Program-made: the position numbers and the translations under genes | The notes under the pieces: model-generated | The model's database searches: none | Told to the model about the DNA's origin: nothing | What the model saw: only the letters and a program-made list of their open reading frames with translations | Shown here: positions 44,860 through 54,806 of the stretch, in pieces | How positions within the stretch are numbered: the stretch's first letter is position 1 | Layout: the number at the start of each line of letters is the position of its first letter | Assembly (NCBI GenBank): GCA_021399435.1 | Contig: JAJTUP010000124.1 | Location: 62,001-126,000 of the forward strand | Direction of reading: 5' to 3' | Origin: Diaporthe sp. PMI_573 | Lineage: Eukaryota; Ascomycota; Sordariomycetes; Diaporthales; Diaporthaceae | DNA length: 64,000 bases

Positions 44860-45290
44860 GGAAAGTGCACTTAGTTGTGAAGTGAATCTTCGGTCAACGT
44901 CTGGGTTTTTCCTTGTCTGGAGTTAGGTCATAGCATAATTGAAAAGGAATTTCAAAGTCTCAGAACATTTTTCCATTCACATGCCAGTGTCCTAAGCTAA
45001 TTTCTACGTCTAGACCTGTCTCGTCATAGCCACGTTCCGTATTAATAGCTAGACCGGCGCAGTCGGGGACTGACCCACTGCAGGATAGCGTCCTGCTAAA
45101 TATAGCCTTGGGAGCCTAGATGCTCCTATACCCGCTGAATGGGGGCTAAATACACATGCATCATATAAATCCGAGTCGGGCAGACCGCGTGGCTGCCTAC
45201 CAGGACTGGCCTTATATACAGCCGCATCATCCCTCTCCCTCCTATTTTTCTGTATCCAGACTATATCTACCGCGTTTTGTATGATTCAAC
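44860..45290. other. intergenic with probable promoter of the ligase-like fragment
   Basis: No gene recognised. TATATA-type stretches lie at about 45213 and 45262, just upstream of the ATG at 45291. Confidence 0.4.
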
Positions 45291-45480
45291 ATGCCCTTTC
45301 CATTCACATACATGTGCGACCTCTTTCAGTGCCTCGATAACAATCGACACAAAACATCCCACTTCCAGGGGGAGCTGGTTAGAAAGTGGTTCGCCCAACA
45401 TCAAGACCTACTCGGTCGACCAGACTTCGACCCTGCCGCCCTTCTGAGAACATTTAATGCCCCTTTGACTTCGTCACTGG
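45291..45480 (+). pseudogene. 5' fragment of a fungal ATP-dependent DNA-ligase-like gene
   Basis: From the ATG at 45291 the frame begins MPFPFTYMCDLFQCLDNN, then VRKWFAQHQDLLGRPDFDPAALLRTF. This matches what I know of the start of a fungal DNA-ligase-domain family (MPFPF.YLCDLLQ.LE.., then WF..HR..L...D.D..ALLST). Similarity ends at about 45460; the following residues to 45578 look unrelated, and a hAT-like terminus follows. The nucleotidyltransferase domain with the KxDG motif is absent, so the fragment has no ligase function. Confidence 0.55.
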
Positions 45481-45549
45481 TGCGAGTTTGCATGGGGAGC
45501 CCTATAGGTCGCTCCGTTCGCGCAACCGACCGGTTCCATGAAGAAGATT

Positions 45550-45800
45550 CTGGCACTATTTCAAGGGGTTGTCGATAACGAGCGTGAAGCCAGCTTCAGG
45601 TGGATTTTCGAGCAGGTTTATGAAAAACGATAATTCAACCAGGGTAGGGAATCAATCCACGACTTCCACGGTATTGATCAATATATTGACTTCAATCCAC
45701 GTCAACGTCAATCCACGAGACCTGTTGTTATGTAATCAATCCATCCACCGGTGGCGGCTCGTGGACTGAGATGTGGATTGACGTGGACGCTAGTCAGGGG
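45550..45800. repeat. terminal/subterminal repeats of a hAT-like element
   Basis: The word CAATCCAC (or its complement GTGGATTG) occurs at least five times between 45650 and 45785, with the 45770-45790 copies inverted relative to the others. Just before it (45545-45610) is a short coding-like remnant. This resembles the 3' end of a hAT-type element that truncated the ligase-like gene. Confidence 0.45.
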
Positions 45801-45908
45801 TATGGGCGCCTTGATATATTTCGTTAATATTTGCTATGTATCTCTGCGCAAACACTAACACATCTAATCAGGCAATACCTCGGACGCGTTTGACACGTCG
45901 TGACGCGT

Positions 45909-45916
45909 TATAAAAG
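45909..45916 (+). promoter_or_regulatory. TATA box upstream of chromodomain gene
   Basis: TATAAAAG lies about 230 bp before the ATG at 46141, a normal distance for a gene with a 5' leader of roughly 200 bases. Confidence 0.5.
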
Positions 45917-46140
45917 GGCGCTGAACCCTCTTATGACATTTCTCACGCAAGCTAACACATCACATTTCTCTCACAACGTTCTTATCAGCCAATACAGCCA
46001 GTGCTTCTAAAACACACAGTGCAGGGTACAGTCATTCATCAACATTTGAATTGGCTGATCCCTGATGAGATTTGGTCTGCACCCAGGCTTGTCATTTCGG
46101 CTGAACGGTTATTATATCTATCTAGAAGCCGCCCCTGAAT

Positions 46141-46788
46141 ATGCGCATCAAGAAAACTCCCACCGCTGTTGAAACGACGAATGGAATTGGTTTTACATCA
46201 GAGTTGTTTAACAAATCCGGGCAAATCAAGTGGACCCCGAGGCAGCTTAAGAAGGAGTTGAGGGCAGATCACGCCTGTCGGAATCGGGCTGTTCCCGATC
46301 AAGGCGACCGAGGGAATATCAGAACTAGCGGTTGTCATATCTCAATGGATCAAAGAGTCATTGAACAGTCACCCGGGGCATCCCAAACTACCGACCACAA
46401 TACAAATACAGCCGAAGAAATCCAACACAGTTCACAAGGTGCTAACCTCGCGCCGTATTGCCACAAATCAAGGGACGACATCGAACTACCGGACGTATTT
46501 GAAGTAGATGCGATACTGGACCACCGTGTATCGGGGAAAAAGTCTGAATTCTTGATCCGCTGGAAGGGCTATGGCAGCAAGTACGATACGTGGGAGCCAC
46601 GATCGAACATCTTGGACAAAACCCTCGTGGACAATTACAAACAACGCACGACCCACCACCACAACCGCAATCACAATGTAATCTGGTCACGACATTGTCG
46701 GGGACGAGCCAACAAGGCCGGGGTGTGGTTGCTGAGGAATTGCAATTGTCGAACAGGAGCGAGCATGCAACGAGTTGCGAAGCGATGA
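46141..46788 (+). CDS. chromodomain protein
   Basis: A 215-residue frame from the ATG at 46141. Residues about 120-167 form a chromodomain: FEVDAILDHRVSGKKSEFLI, then RWKGYGSKYDTWEPRSNIL. The aromatic cage positions (F/Y, W, W/Y) are present, so binding to methylated histone tails is plausible. The sequence before it is polar and disordered, and a His/Asn/Arg-rich tail follows. No integrase or RT motif adjoins it, so it is not obviously the end of a chromovirus pol gene, though it may derive from one. A TATA box at 45909 supports expression. No intron is required. Confidence 0.65.
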   Translation: MRIKKTPTAVETTNGIGFTSELFNKSGQIKWTPRQLKKELRADHACRNRAVPDQGDRGNIRTSGCHISMDQRVIEQSPGASQTTDHNTNTAEEIQHSSQGANLAPYCHKSRDDIELPDVFEVDAILDHRVSGKKSEFLIRWKGYGSKYDTWEPRSNILDKTLVDNYKQRTTHHHNRNHNVIWSRHCRGRANKAGVWLLRNCNCRTGASMQRVAKR

Positions 46789-47684
46789 CGCCACTATGCC
46801 TGGGACTCTCGGGTCGGGATACAGCTGTGCACCGTGCCATGGTTGATATTTCTCGGGTCAGAAGTGCCACCAACGGCGATTCATCAATACACCATTATAC
46901 ATGTTAATCAAGTCGCCAACTGCTTATGGCCACGATTAAATCTTATCCTCTTGCGATTTTTTCTGGTCAAGCCGCAATCTTCGCAACGATTTTTCAGCGG
47001 CCGGCAGAAGAAAAGAGCGCCTATGAATTAGAAACAAAGCGGGTTCCGGTCTGTTAGCTAGGACAGGCATCTTACCGGATTTGAAATCGGAAAAGGGTGA
47101 TGTGGGATATCTGAGCCCCAAGCAGCAATCTAGTTACAAACCCCTATGGAATTGATTTGCTTGGAATGTGATCTCTCAAGTACTCCCCCTTTTGGTTCGT
47201 TTAATATACGTAAACCGAGACACCGATGTGGACCAGATATACGGCATATCACCCATAAAAGGAAGCAAGTAGCATTTTGAAGTTGGCTTCTTCCAGCTGA
47301 TAAGGGGGCTCGGAAAAAAGGCAAACTGAGAGTGAAATAACGTCTAAGCCCAAGTGTTATAGACTAATTATTTCTCCTGTCGAATGCGGTCAATCATTCG
47401 GATACCAAGGTGTTGCCATTATTTAACTCATCATTGGGCGACATTTTTGAGTCATGGCCTAGTGTAAGGCCCGTATTGTATTATGCAGTATTAACCCTGA
47501 TACCATGGGCGCTTAACGGGAGATCTGCATTAGATTCCAACCATACTAGATAATGGCTCTCTAAAGCCTAGGAAAATCGTATCTTCCGGGCTGGCTTTCT
47601 GATTCGGCAGCTAGTTGAGTGCTCTCCCCTGCAAGAGCCAAGAAAGCGAGTCTCGTCACCAGCCATCAATGCTCGAACGCTTCA
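46789..47684. other. intergenic
   Basis: No gene recognised. Short overlapping frames around 46834-47324 carry no motif. Confidence 0.45.
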
Positions 47685-48758
47685 TCATGGGATCCATCTG
47701 TCTGGCGGCCTTGACACCCGACCCGACTTTAAAACAGTTTTAACCGGCGTAGCTCGGGTCTCCCTCTTCGCCACTCTTTGCGGTTGAAGCTGGCGGCGAA
47801 GGGAATTTCCTTTTTTGGCGCGCCCGGCTTCTCGCCGCTTCAAAACACGGGGTCTTGACGTATTGGAGATGTTGTTGTGCGAGATAGCGTCCGCGTTCTG
47901 ATCAATAGCAGGTTCGGGTGGTGGCGCTTTCCCCGTCCCCTGAGACCGTGTTCTCCGTCCCTGTAGCGGTGTACTAGGCTTCGAGACCCTGGCGTTCTTG
48001 CCAAGGACGGTAGGAAGCGACCTGGACCCTCTTCCCCTGCGACTGGTGGTCCTCAGGCTGCGGCTTTGTGCGGACCGTGCGGCATCTGAGTGGTCGAGTC
48101 CTTCACCAGTTGTCGGACAGAGTCCTTGGCATATCTCCTGCCGCTTCTGTTCAACCCACTGCAGTAGAATCCTGTGCCGTCGCAAGTCCCGGTCAGCAGT
48201 CTCGAGCAGCTGTGAGATGATCGTAACGTTGTCGTCGACATCGCGGTCGTCATTGGCGGTGGCATCTGCGACTGCGGCTTTCCCCACGTTCCCTACCCCG
48301 CTCAATTCTTCTTCCAGGCTGTCGCGGTCCTTAACCAGCTTCTCAAGGTGTCTGAGCTGGTAGTCCTGGAACTCGATCCAGCGCTCCAGCTGACCCTGTC
48401 GCTCCAGCTCTGCCGTCATGCGAACATCACAATCGAGACCATGCTTTCGCCGCCGCTCGCGAACCCTATCCACAAACGTACTGAAGGGTTTGAATCTCTG
48501 CCGGGTCCTCTTCTGCGATGCGCGGAACTTCTGCCAAGCCGTCCACTGAGCGCAGAGTGGCACGTCACCAGTCCCCGGGAAGGATAGCCAATAGTCTAAT
48601 ATTGCTTGACACTCGGCGGGGAAGGGCGGCCGCAAGGGAATCTCAAGGTTGGGCGGATAGCAGGGAGGACACCCGTCCTCCACCAGAGCTCGGCGCGCCT
48701 GGGCCTCCATCGATCGAGATTCCTCATTTTCTTCTTCCTCGTTCAGTGGCGGTGTCAC
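47685..48758 (-). CDS. basic coiled-coil protein, divergent partner of the FHA-kinase
   Basis: A 357-codon frame from the ATG at 48758 (minus). Residues about 1-90 hold an acidic start and a Pro-rich segment, then WTAWQKFRASQKRTRQRF. Residues about 115-215 are strongly helical and probably coiled-coil (ELERQGQLERWIEFQDYQL, LEKLVKDRDSLEEELSG, LLETADRDLRRHRILLQWVE). The C-terminal 140 residues are basic and disordered with many R-S/R-R pairs (TSRRGRGSRSLP, QGRRTRSQG), suggesting nucleic-acid or chromatin contact. The family is unknown to me. It is transcribed away from the FHA-kinase gene across an 800-bp gap with two CACGTG boxes, as in the 8.5-11.5 kb pair, which suggests the two proteins act together. 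Confidence 0.7.
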   Translation of the reverse strand: MTPPLNEEEENEESRSMEAQARRALVEDGCPPCYPPNLEIPLRPPFPAECQAILDYWLSFPGTGDVPLCAQWTAWQKFRASQKRTRQRFKPFSTFVDRVRERRRKHGLDCDVRMTAELERQGQLERWIEFQDYQLRHLEKLVKDRDSLEEELSGVGNVGKAAVADATANDDRDVDDNVTIISQLLETADRDLRRHRILLQWVEQKRQEICQGLCPTTGEGLDHSDAARSAQSRSLRTTSRRGRGSRSLPTVLGKNARVSKPSTPLQGRRTRSQGTGKAPPPEPAIDQNADAISHNNISNTSRPRVLKRREAGRAKKGNSLRRQLQPQRVAKRETRATPVKTVLKSGRVSRPPDRWIP

Positions 48759-49571
48759 TTGTCTGAGTAATTGCAGAGTGAGTAGAGCAGCAAGGAAAAC
48801 AGGGAAGAGGTATTGTAGGTGCTCACGAACCGTAGCGCTGCCGACAGCAAACCGGCTTCGAGTGATGTTCCTGTTTGCCTCTGCCTGAGGCGCGACATTA
48901 GCTTGGACGCCCGGGGCCTATCCAGGAACATCCGAGGACCTAGTATTCACATTGCTTTGACTGTGATTGCGTGTCTTTCTGAGTCGGTGAGAGTTGAGCA
49001 TTCCGGGATATCAATGACCCTGTCCAGGTAGGTAGCAAGCGTCAGCGCGGCCAAAGATTGCGAGTGACGAGTCGATACCTACTGTACATTCCCAAAGTTG
49101 GTGATGGTCGTTTGATCCGCCAAATGGTCGATCATCAATCGCACAGGAGAATTCATTGTGCTGGAAGATGTCGTTACCAACAGGCATTGTTCTGTTTGTA
49201 ATGTGAAAGAGGGAGGGCCCAGAGGGAAGTATTAGGCGGCGGGGCTTCTGGTGACGTTTCTGACTCAATTGCAACACGTGATGTGTCACGTGTAGTGACT
49301 CCTCCCCTTTCGTCGCAGCCCCCACATCCCTACCCACTTCCTGAAACTGGCTTGCAAGAAACCGGCCTGCAAGCGCCCCCTCCTGCAAGCATCCCACCCC
49401 GCATAGGGCCGCTCACTGCCACCCAGAAGCTGCGAAGTATATAGGGACCATGGATCACCCTACCCTTGCATGGTGGCATGTCGTGCACTTCTCTCATTAT
49501 CGCGAACATCTGTACCAAGTCATTGTCTGCGTCTGCTCCCCGTAAAGGGTTCTTTCCAACGGCTCTCTAAT
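48759..49571. promoter_or_regulatory. shared divergent promoter with two CACGTG boxes
   Basis: This gap separates the basic coiled-coil gene (minus) from the FHA-kinase gene (plus). CACGTG occurs at 49275-49280 and 49287-49292, 12 bp apart start to start. The other divergent pair also has two CACGTG sites in its promoter. A co-regulating bHLH factor is inferred. Confidence 0.5.
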
Positions 49572-51402
49572 ATGTACGAACCCAACGTTTTCGTCGTGCT
49601 GAAACCCCGCGATGGGAAGAACAGGGCCCAGTCCGCCTTCAAGCTACCGCACAACGCCCGGTGGTTCCGCCGCGCGACCGGGGGCGTCGCCGAACAGGCC
49701 ACTATTGGGAGCCGGGATGTCACCCCGGCTGACAGCTCGGAATACGAGGATGAAGATGAAGGGATCGTTGATCGTCTCGTCGTGACGTTCCACGAGGTTA
49801 TGCGGCTGCCGAACCTCAGTAACGGGCTGCAAGCGGGCACGAATACAGCGACATCCCACATTCTCCTTGGCCACCGTGGTACGAAGGGCATCAGCGGTCA
49901 GCAGTACAGTATTACAGTAGACGATGACTTGTGCATCTGGCTGCACGACTACACGTCTACACATGGCACTGCGGTTGGGTATAGCGGCCAGAATGAGAAG
50001 GAGACCCACAAAAAGGATACGTGGATTCTTGCCTACCAGCCCGGGAAGCGGAATCGGTTCGGTGATATCACGATCAACTGCGGCGGCCTTGTCACCGCGG
50101 TGGAGTTTCCCAACCACACAATTCAGACTCCAGACCCCAAGTACATCGAAGCTCTGAAAGCATTTGCCGCGGAATGCAAAAACGAAGTTGTTCCAGCCGT
50201 CGAGGGGCTCGATCTGGACACACAGTCATCCACTCAAGCACCTAGCGAAGCGCATACCATCTCCGATCGGCTTGTCTACTACAAAGAGAAAAAGATTGGA
50301 AGCGGCAGCTTTGCTCAGGTATACAGGCTCATAAGGGCTCGTGATGGCAAGTTCGTCGCCGCGAAAATCTTCACGCCGCCGGCCGGCAACAATAAGAGAG
50401 CCCGGGACAAAGCTGAGTCTACGTGGCTCGCTAGTATACGAAGAGAGTATACTCTGATCAAGGATAATCCGCATGTAAGTGCTCCATCTCCACAACCATA
50501 TGCCCGTGTGTGCACGCAATAGCGACAGCAACCCAGATATCTAGCTAACTCTATTCAAACAGCCCAATGTCATCCAAGTGTTTGAGCTTCGCGAGACACC
50601 GGAGGTCATGATTACCATGCCGTATTACCAAGGTGGAAGCATGGCCCAAGCCGGTATCGTTGCAGAAGAGAAGTTCGTCACGGCTTTCGGACAGATTCTC
50701 GACTGCCTCGCCTACCTTCACGCTAGGAATATCGTACATCGGGACCTAAAGCCCGAAAACATTCTATTCGAGCCAGTTCCCTACTTCAAGGTCGTCGTCA
50801 GCGACTTCGGCCTATCCAAGGCCATCGAAGGGCTCGGTCGGCTGCAGACCTTCTGCGGCACGCTGAAATACGCCGCGCCCGAGATTTTTCCCGGCACCGG
50901 AGGCTATGGGGCCTTGGCCGACATCTGGTCAGTGGCTGTTATGGAGCTTGAATGGCTGCACGGCATCCCGGTGCCGCCTCCGGTTCCGCTGCCGAAACAG
51001 GGAGAGGATTCGGTACCAGATCGGCTGTGGAGGACATGGTCGGTGAAATGGATGACGAAGCTGAGGGACTACCTCAACGAAGAAGATTCTGGCCAGGTGG
51101 TCGATATCCTCAGCAACATGCTCACCTGGAAGGAGTCAAGGTGGTCGGCGTCTTGTTGTTTGAGGAAAGGATTTGAGAACGGCTTGTTTAAGAGAAGGAA
51201 TGTAGACGGCCTCGTTATGTGCACAAATGACGAGGAGGAAGCCGTCGACTTGCCGCAGGCAGCCTTAGAGAGCGACGGAGCGACAAAGGATTCACAGCCG
51301 TCGGTCACTTCGGCATCATCTATGCAGCGGCAGAACCAAGGACAGGGTATTGATACCGATGCAACCATTATTCTAGGAGATGATAGGCTGTCTATTTGGT
51401 AG
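49572..51402 (+). CDS. FHA-domain serine/threonine protein kinase
   Basis: Exons 49572-50474 and 50563-51402 join in frame across an 88-bp intron, giving 580 residues. An FHA domain lies at about 90-185 (HILLGHRG.., then HDYTSTHGTAVGY), the module that binds phosphothreonine peptides. The kinase domain follows at about 235-500: the glycine loop GSGSFAQV, VAAK (K265), HRDLKPENI (HRD at 360-362), SDFGLSK (DFG at 382-384) and YAAPEIF. All catalytic residues are in place, so it should be active, unlike the 8492-10132 relative. The tail is acidic and Ser-rich. An upstream in-frame ATG at 49470 would add 34 residues; I prefer 49572, whose MYEPN start leads straight into the conserved part. Resembles Chk2/Rad53-like and fungal-expanded FHA kinases in layout. 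Confidence 0.87.
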
Positions 51403-51691
51403 GGCAGGGCTTTGTAAAGATTGAGGCTCTGTGCAGTCGGAGATCGGCCGGCTGGTAGTAGGAGAAAGCTGACAGGCCGAAGTCTTTACGGTTGTATGTG
51501 AAAGAAGTAAGCCAGGAGGCTCGGTCGAGCTCGTGTAATCAGAGACGTTCTTCCCAGCGTTGTCAAGGATGGTGCGATTTTTCGACCGTTCTGGGATCGA
51601 GGGTGCACATTTGACGGCTGCTTTGTTTATGGAGAGCCCATGTCCCGATACATCGAATACGGCGATACGTAGCGACTCCTCAGAATAGGGC
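51403..51691. other. spacer before transposase; possible minus coding remnant
   Basis: A minus frame (51834-51373) reads HPVVMMLKPYSEESLRIAVF, DVSGHGLSINKAAV and looks protein-like, but it overlaps the 3' end of the kinase gene and the start of the transposase, and I do not recognise it. Confidence 0.3.
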
Positions 51692-52908
51692 TTGAGCATC
51701 ATGACAACGGGATGGGCACGTAGAGGGTTGAGAAGCGCTGAGCGAAGAGTCGTCTCAGTTCCCCGCAATCGGCATCGTTGGTGGCTGTCTCGGAATACTT
51801 GGTTAAGAGCATGTGTCCAATTCTCAACCCTCAACTTATGGGAGAACCGCGGTTATTGGAGATCATATGGTTGTATTGAAGCCTCCCAGTTCTTCAAGAT
51901 CCCTGAAGCAACTATAAGGACTTGGTGGAAAAAGCGGGATCAGCTTGTACGCAAAGAGGATCAACGAAGGTATCACCCTAGATGGCCAGAGTTGGAAGAC
52001 AAGCTTTACACCTGTTTTCTTACACGGCGAACAGAAAATAGAATTGTTTCTATCGGCTGGTTTCGACGAGAATCAAAAAGGCTATTTAAGGACACCTACC
52101 CTGAAAGCGTTCACCCCTGGGTATTCTCTACCGGCTGGTTTAGAGGCTTTCTACATCGACATAGGATTTCACATAGAAGGGTTACTAAGAAGGCCACCAA
52201 GCTTCCTGCAGAGTACCTTGAAGTTGTGAATAACTTCGTCAAGTTCATTAGACGTATATCTCAACCAAGAGATTCTCTCTCAGTACCAGTATCAGCACCA
52301 GCACCAGCACCAGCACCAGCACCAGCACCAGCACCAGCACCAGCACCAGCACCAGCACCAGCACCAGCACCAGCACCAGCACCAGCACCAGCACCAGCAC
52401 CAGTTGTCAACAACTCACCTCCTCGGCGGTTCTCCAAATCAGCAATCCTAAATCTGGACGAAACTCCTATTCCATTTGAGTATAATTCTGGATGTACATA
52501 TACTTCTACAGGCTCGAAGTCAGTACAGGCAAAAACAGAACGGAGTGGATGGGATAAACGACAGAGAAAGAGAAGGAAAGCCCTGGACATATATGGACAG
52601 TCTCTGACATGCGTATAATGACTACCTGGGTAGTAGCCAGGGCAGTAAAACGTCTGGAAGAAAGGCCAGAGTTGGTTCAGAATGCCTTCATTCACACTGG
52701 AATTTCTATTCGTCCTGATGGAAGTCAGGTTAACATGGTCCGTATCAAGGATATAGAGCCTTCTCAAATCAACTGGGAAGGCTGGGAAACGGCTAAGGAA
52801 CCTGCCTTGAAGATGGAGTATGAGGAAGTGTCTGTAACACCTCTGGAAGAGATGGACCTCTTTGTGAAGGAAGAGGAAGTTCAAGACTGTATTACTGTAG
52901 CTTGTTAG
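51692..52908 (+). pseudogene. pogo-type transposase, internally deleted, with Ala-Pro tract
   Basis: The plus frame 51692-52618 has an N-terminal HTH (EASQFFKIPEATIRTWWKKRD), a CENP-B/Tc5-like HTH region (IGWFRRESKRLF, FSTGWFRGFLHRH) and a (GCACCA)18 tract read as Ala-Pro. The first catalytic aspartate follows (ILNLDETPIPFEY), then TGSKSVQAKTERSGWDKRQ. The middle of the catalytic domain with the second and third Asp is gone; after a frameshift near 52600 a second frame (52609-52908) supplies the C-terminal part (TTWVVARAVKRLEERP, QINWEGWETA). It was probably a DDD/E transposase of the pogo group. No clear terminal repeats were found. Confidence 0.8.
52295..52402 (+). repeat. (GCACCA)18 perfect hexanucleotide repeat
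   Basis: Eighteen exact units inside the transposase frame, coding (Ala-Pro)n without disturbing the frame. Likely polymorphic in length. Confidence 0.95.
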
Positions 52909-52971
52909 TGTATCCAAAACCCTGGCCATGGTGGCTTCAAACTAGACCAAAATAGGACTGGTCTTAGTGAC

Positions 52972-53701
52972 CGGGGGTATCGTGAATTTGTCGAGTATAT
53001 ACGGTAGCACCTTGCACCCAAGCGCAGAGAACCATGGAAAGCGCTCACAACTCTGTTCTGGCCAAGGCGCAGCAAGTTCTGGATCAATCTCTGATTCCGC
53101 CGGGAGAGATATTGTCCTCGCTAAGCACCCGATCACTTCAGCACCCAGGGTATGGCCGTGCCCTTTCTTCGTCAGAGATAGGGAATCCCATCTCAGCTGT
53201 TTGACAAGGCATTGTCTCCTCAGCATAGATGATGTGCGAGAGCATTTGTGCTCAGTGCATTTGGAACCTATCTACTGTTCGGTCTGCTACGAGACTTTCC
53301 TGACAGTCAGAGTTAGGGACGGCCATATGCGGAGCCAGGAATGCCGTCATCGGCTGCCCATTATATTTGGCGGCCTCCGAGACTCGCAGGTACGAGAGCT
53401 CGAAAGGCAAGGGTCGGCTGCGGATAGTATTCCTGGATTGCAGGCAAGGCAGTGGATGAAGATCTGGTCCGTTGTGTTCTCTTGTACACAACCGCCTCCG
53501 TCACCGTTCTCTCTTAGTCAAAGGGAGCTTGAGGTTTACAAATTCCGTCGCTTCTGGGAGCTATTCGGAGAGGATATAATCGCCGATGTTTTAGCAAAAC
53601 ACAGACTTCAGCGGTACGAAATTGAACATGAGGAAAGACAGTTGGACGAATTGTACTTGGCGGTAGCTGACCGTGCTGTGGACTGCGTGTTGGTCAATTA
53701 G
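52972..53701 (+). pseudogene. fungal C2H2-like zinc-finger protein, 5'-truncated
   Basis: The frame is open from an acceptor-like CTTAG (about 52966) and has no early ATG. It reads WPCPFFVRDRESHLSCL, DDVREHLCSVHLEPIYCSVC, YETFLTVRVRDGHMRSQEC, then QARQWMKIWSVVF and a helical C-terminus to 53701. This is the layout of a large fungal family with a CPF..C..H degenerate finger, R.VK.HL..H.. and a second finger, of unknown function but probably nucleic-acid binding. Its 5' exon would lie where the pogo-type relic now ends, so insertion probably removed it. It may still be expressed if an upstream exon exists elsewhere. Confidence 0.65.
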
Positions 53702-53822
53702 GACGCCGAAAACAGAGATCCAGGTAGTAGTAGAAAGTATGGCCATGTTGCATCTTTGAGGTAGTTAGCTTGATAAATTTAAATCAATCTTTGAGCCCGT
53801 CAACGAAAAAGCGTCCGCGGGT

Positions 53823-54010
53823 GGCACAAGGTTCACGGTGAAGACAAGGACAGAGTCGTCTGTGATCTCTGCGCCGTCAACAAATGGACGGTCCCCGACA
53901 GTTACCCGTTGCCGTTGCAATCGGACGTTGTGGACTCAATTCGAGGAAAAAGATGGACTACTGTTGTGGACGCCAAGTACCCTGGTCGATCAGATATCGT
54001 TTTTTTGGTG
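53823..54010 (+). mobile_element. Gypsy-type reverse transcriptase fragment
   Basis: The plus strand reads DKDRVVCDLCAVNKWTVPD, SYPLPLQSDVVDSIRGKRW and TTVVDAK, matching the start of the RT palm in fungal Ty3/Gypsy elements (DLRALNK..VPD.YPLP.Q.D.I..I.G..Y.TVVDA). The YxDD box, RNase H and integrase are absent and the frame breaks after about 53981. Small relic. Confidence 0.75.
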
Positions 54011-54084
54011 TTGCAGCGTTAACAGAAGTCCTTAATTACTTGGGTCTCTAGGCGCTATGGTAACTGAAACTCTAACCCGAGGAA

Positions 54085-54160
54085 GCGATCTCTCGCTGAA
54101 CAAGCGATCTCTTGCTGAACAAGCGATCTCTTGCTGAACAAGCGATCTCTCGCTGAACAA
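54085..54160 (+). repeat. four tandem copies of a 19-bp unit
   Basis: The unit GCGATCTCTCGCTGAACAA is repeated four times; copies 2 and 3 read CTCTTGCT instead of CTCTCGCT. Degenerate GCGAT/GAAGCGA words continue to about 54240. Confidence 0.9.
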
Positions 54161-54289
54161 GCTATATCTATGAGGAAGCGAGGTGTTGGTGAGGGAGCGA
54201 TATCTCTAAGGAAGCGAGATCTCGCCGAAGAAGCGATATCGTAACGATATTGTGCCGTCAAAAACCACGGAATGATAGTAAATATAATT

Positions 54290-54412
54290 ACATTGATCTT
54301 TTGTATGGCGAGCTTATGGTGAACTTAAATTCTGGCACACGGGGGAGCATGATTAGGCAGCAAATTGGGTGCGGCATCCGTTTTTTTTGGGTGCAAATAT
54401 CCGTTTTCTTAG
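54290..54412 (+). mobile_element. solo Fot-like transposon end
   Basis: Aligns by eye with 4885-4990 (the 3' end of the Fot/pogo-like fragment), including TTTTGTATGGC, GATTAG and the terminal GGGTGCG.CATCCG / GGGTGC.AATATCCG blocks. No coding sequence adjoins it. Probably an end left by deletion, or a MITE. Confidence 0.6.
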
Positions 54413-54806
54413 TAATGAGAAGGGGTAAAAACGGACTTCTCCTGATTCGAAGTCTAATGCCAGAAACATAATTCTTTACTCCGTGCACCAAACCTGGTGT
54501 GTTTTGCAGCCCAATATAGCTTCAAGACGCGTGTCTTGCTATTCCTCCTCTTCGCACCAACCTCAACCATCGCGCCCACCCTTAACGCTTTGTGATATCG
54601 ACTAATTGACTATTGGAATCAATCGATTCGACATCAAAAACATACTCTAGCTAGTCAGATTCCAAATTTGAGTTGTCGTTGCGATGGCTTTCATTCCTAA
54701 CTATTTGGGTCTTGAGCCGCAGCGGCAGGTAGACTGTCACAACTAAAACACCAACATCACCGCTACAAACCATCGTCAACCAGCACTTTCTAATCCTCCT
54801 ATATCC
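54413..54806. other. intergenic
   Basis: Nothing recognised. Confidence 0.4.

Noticed and set aside
52261..52929. 222-codon minus frame with a Gly-Ala tract
   Set aside because: Antisense of the (GCACCA)18 repeat in the transposase.
54085..54160. CRISPR-like array
   Set aside because: Units are directly abutting with no unique spacers, and the host is a eukaryote.
54055..54261. Minus frame rich in SARDRF repeats
   Set aside because: Product of the 19-bp tandem array, no gene evidence.
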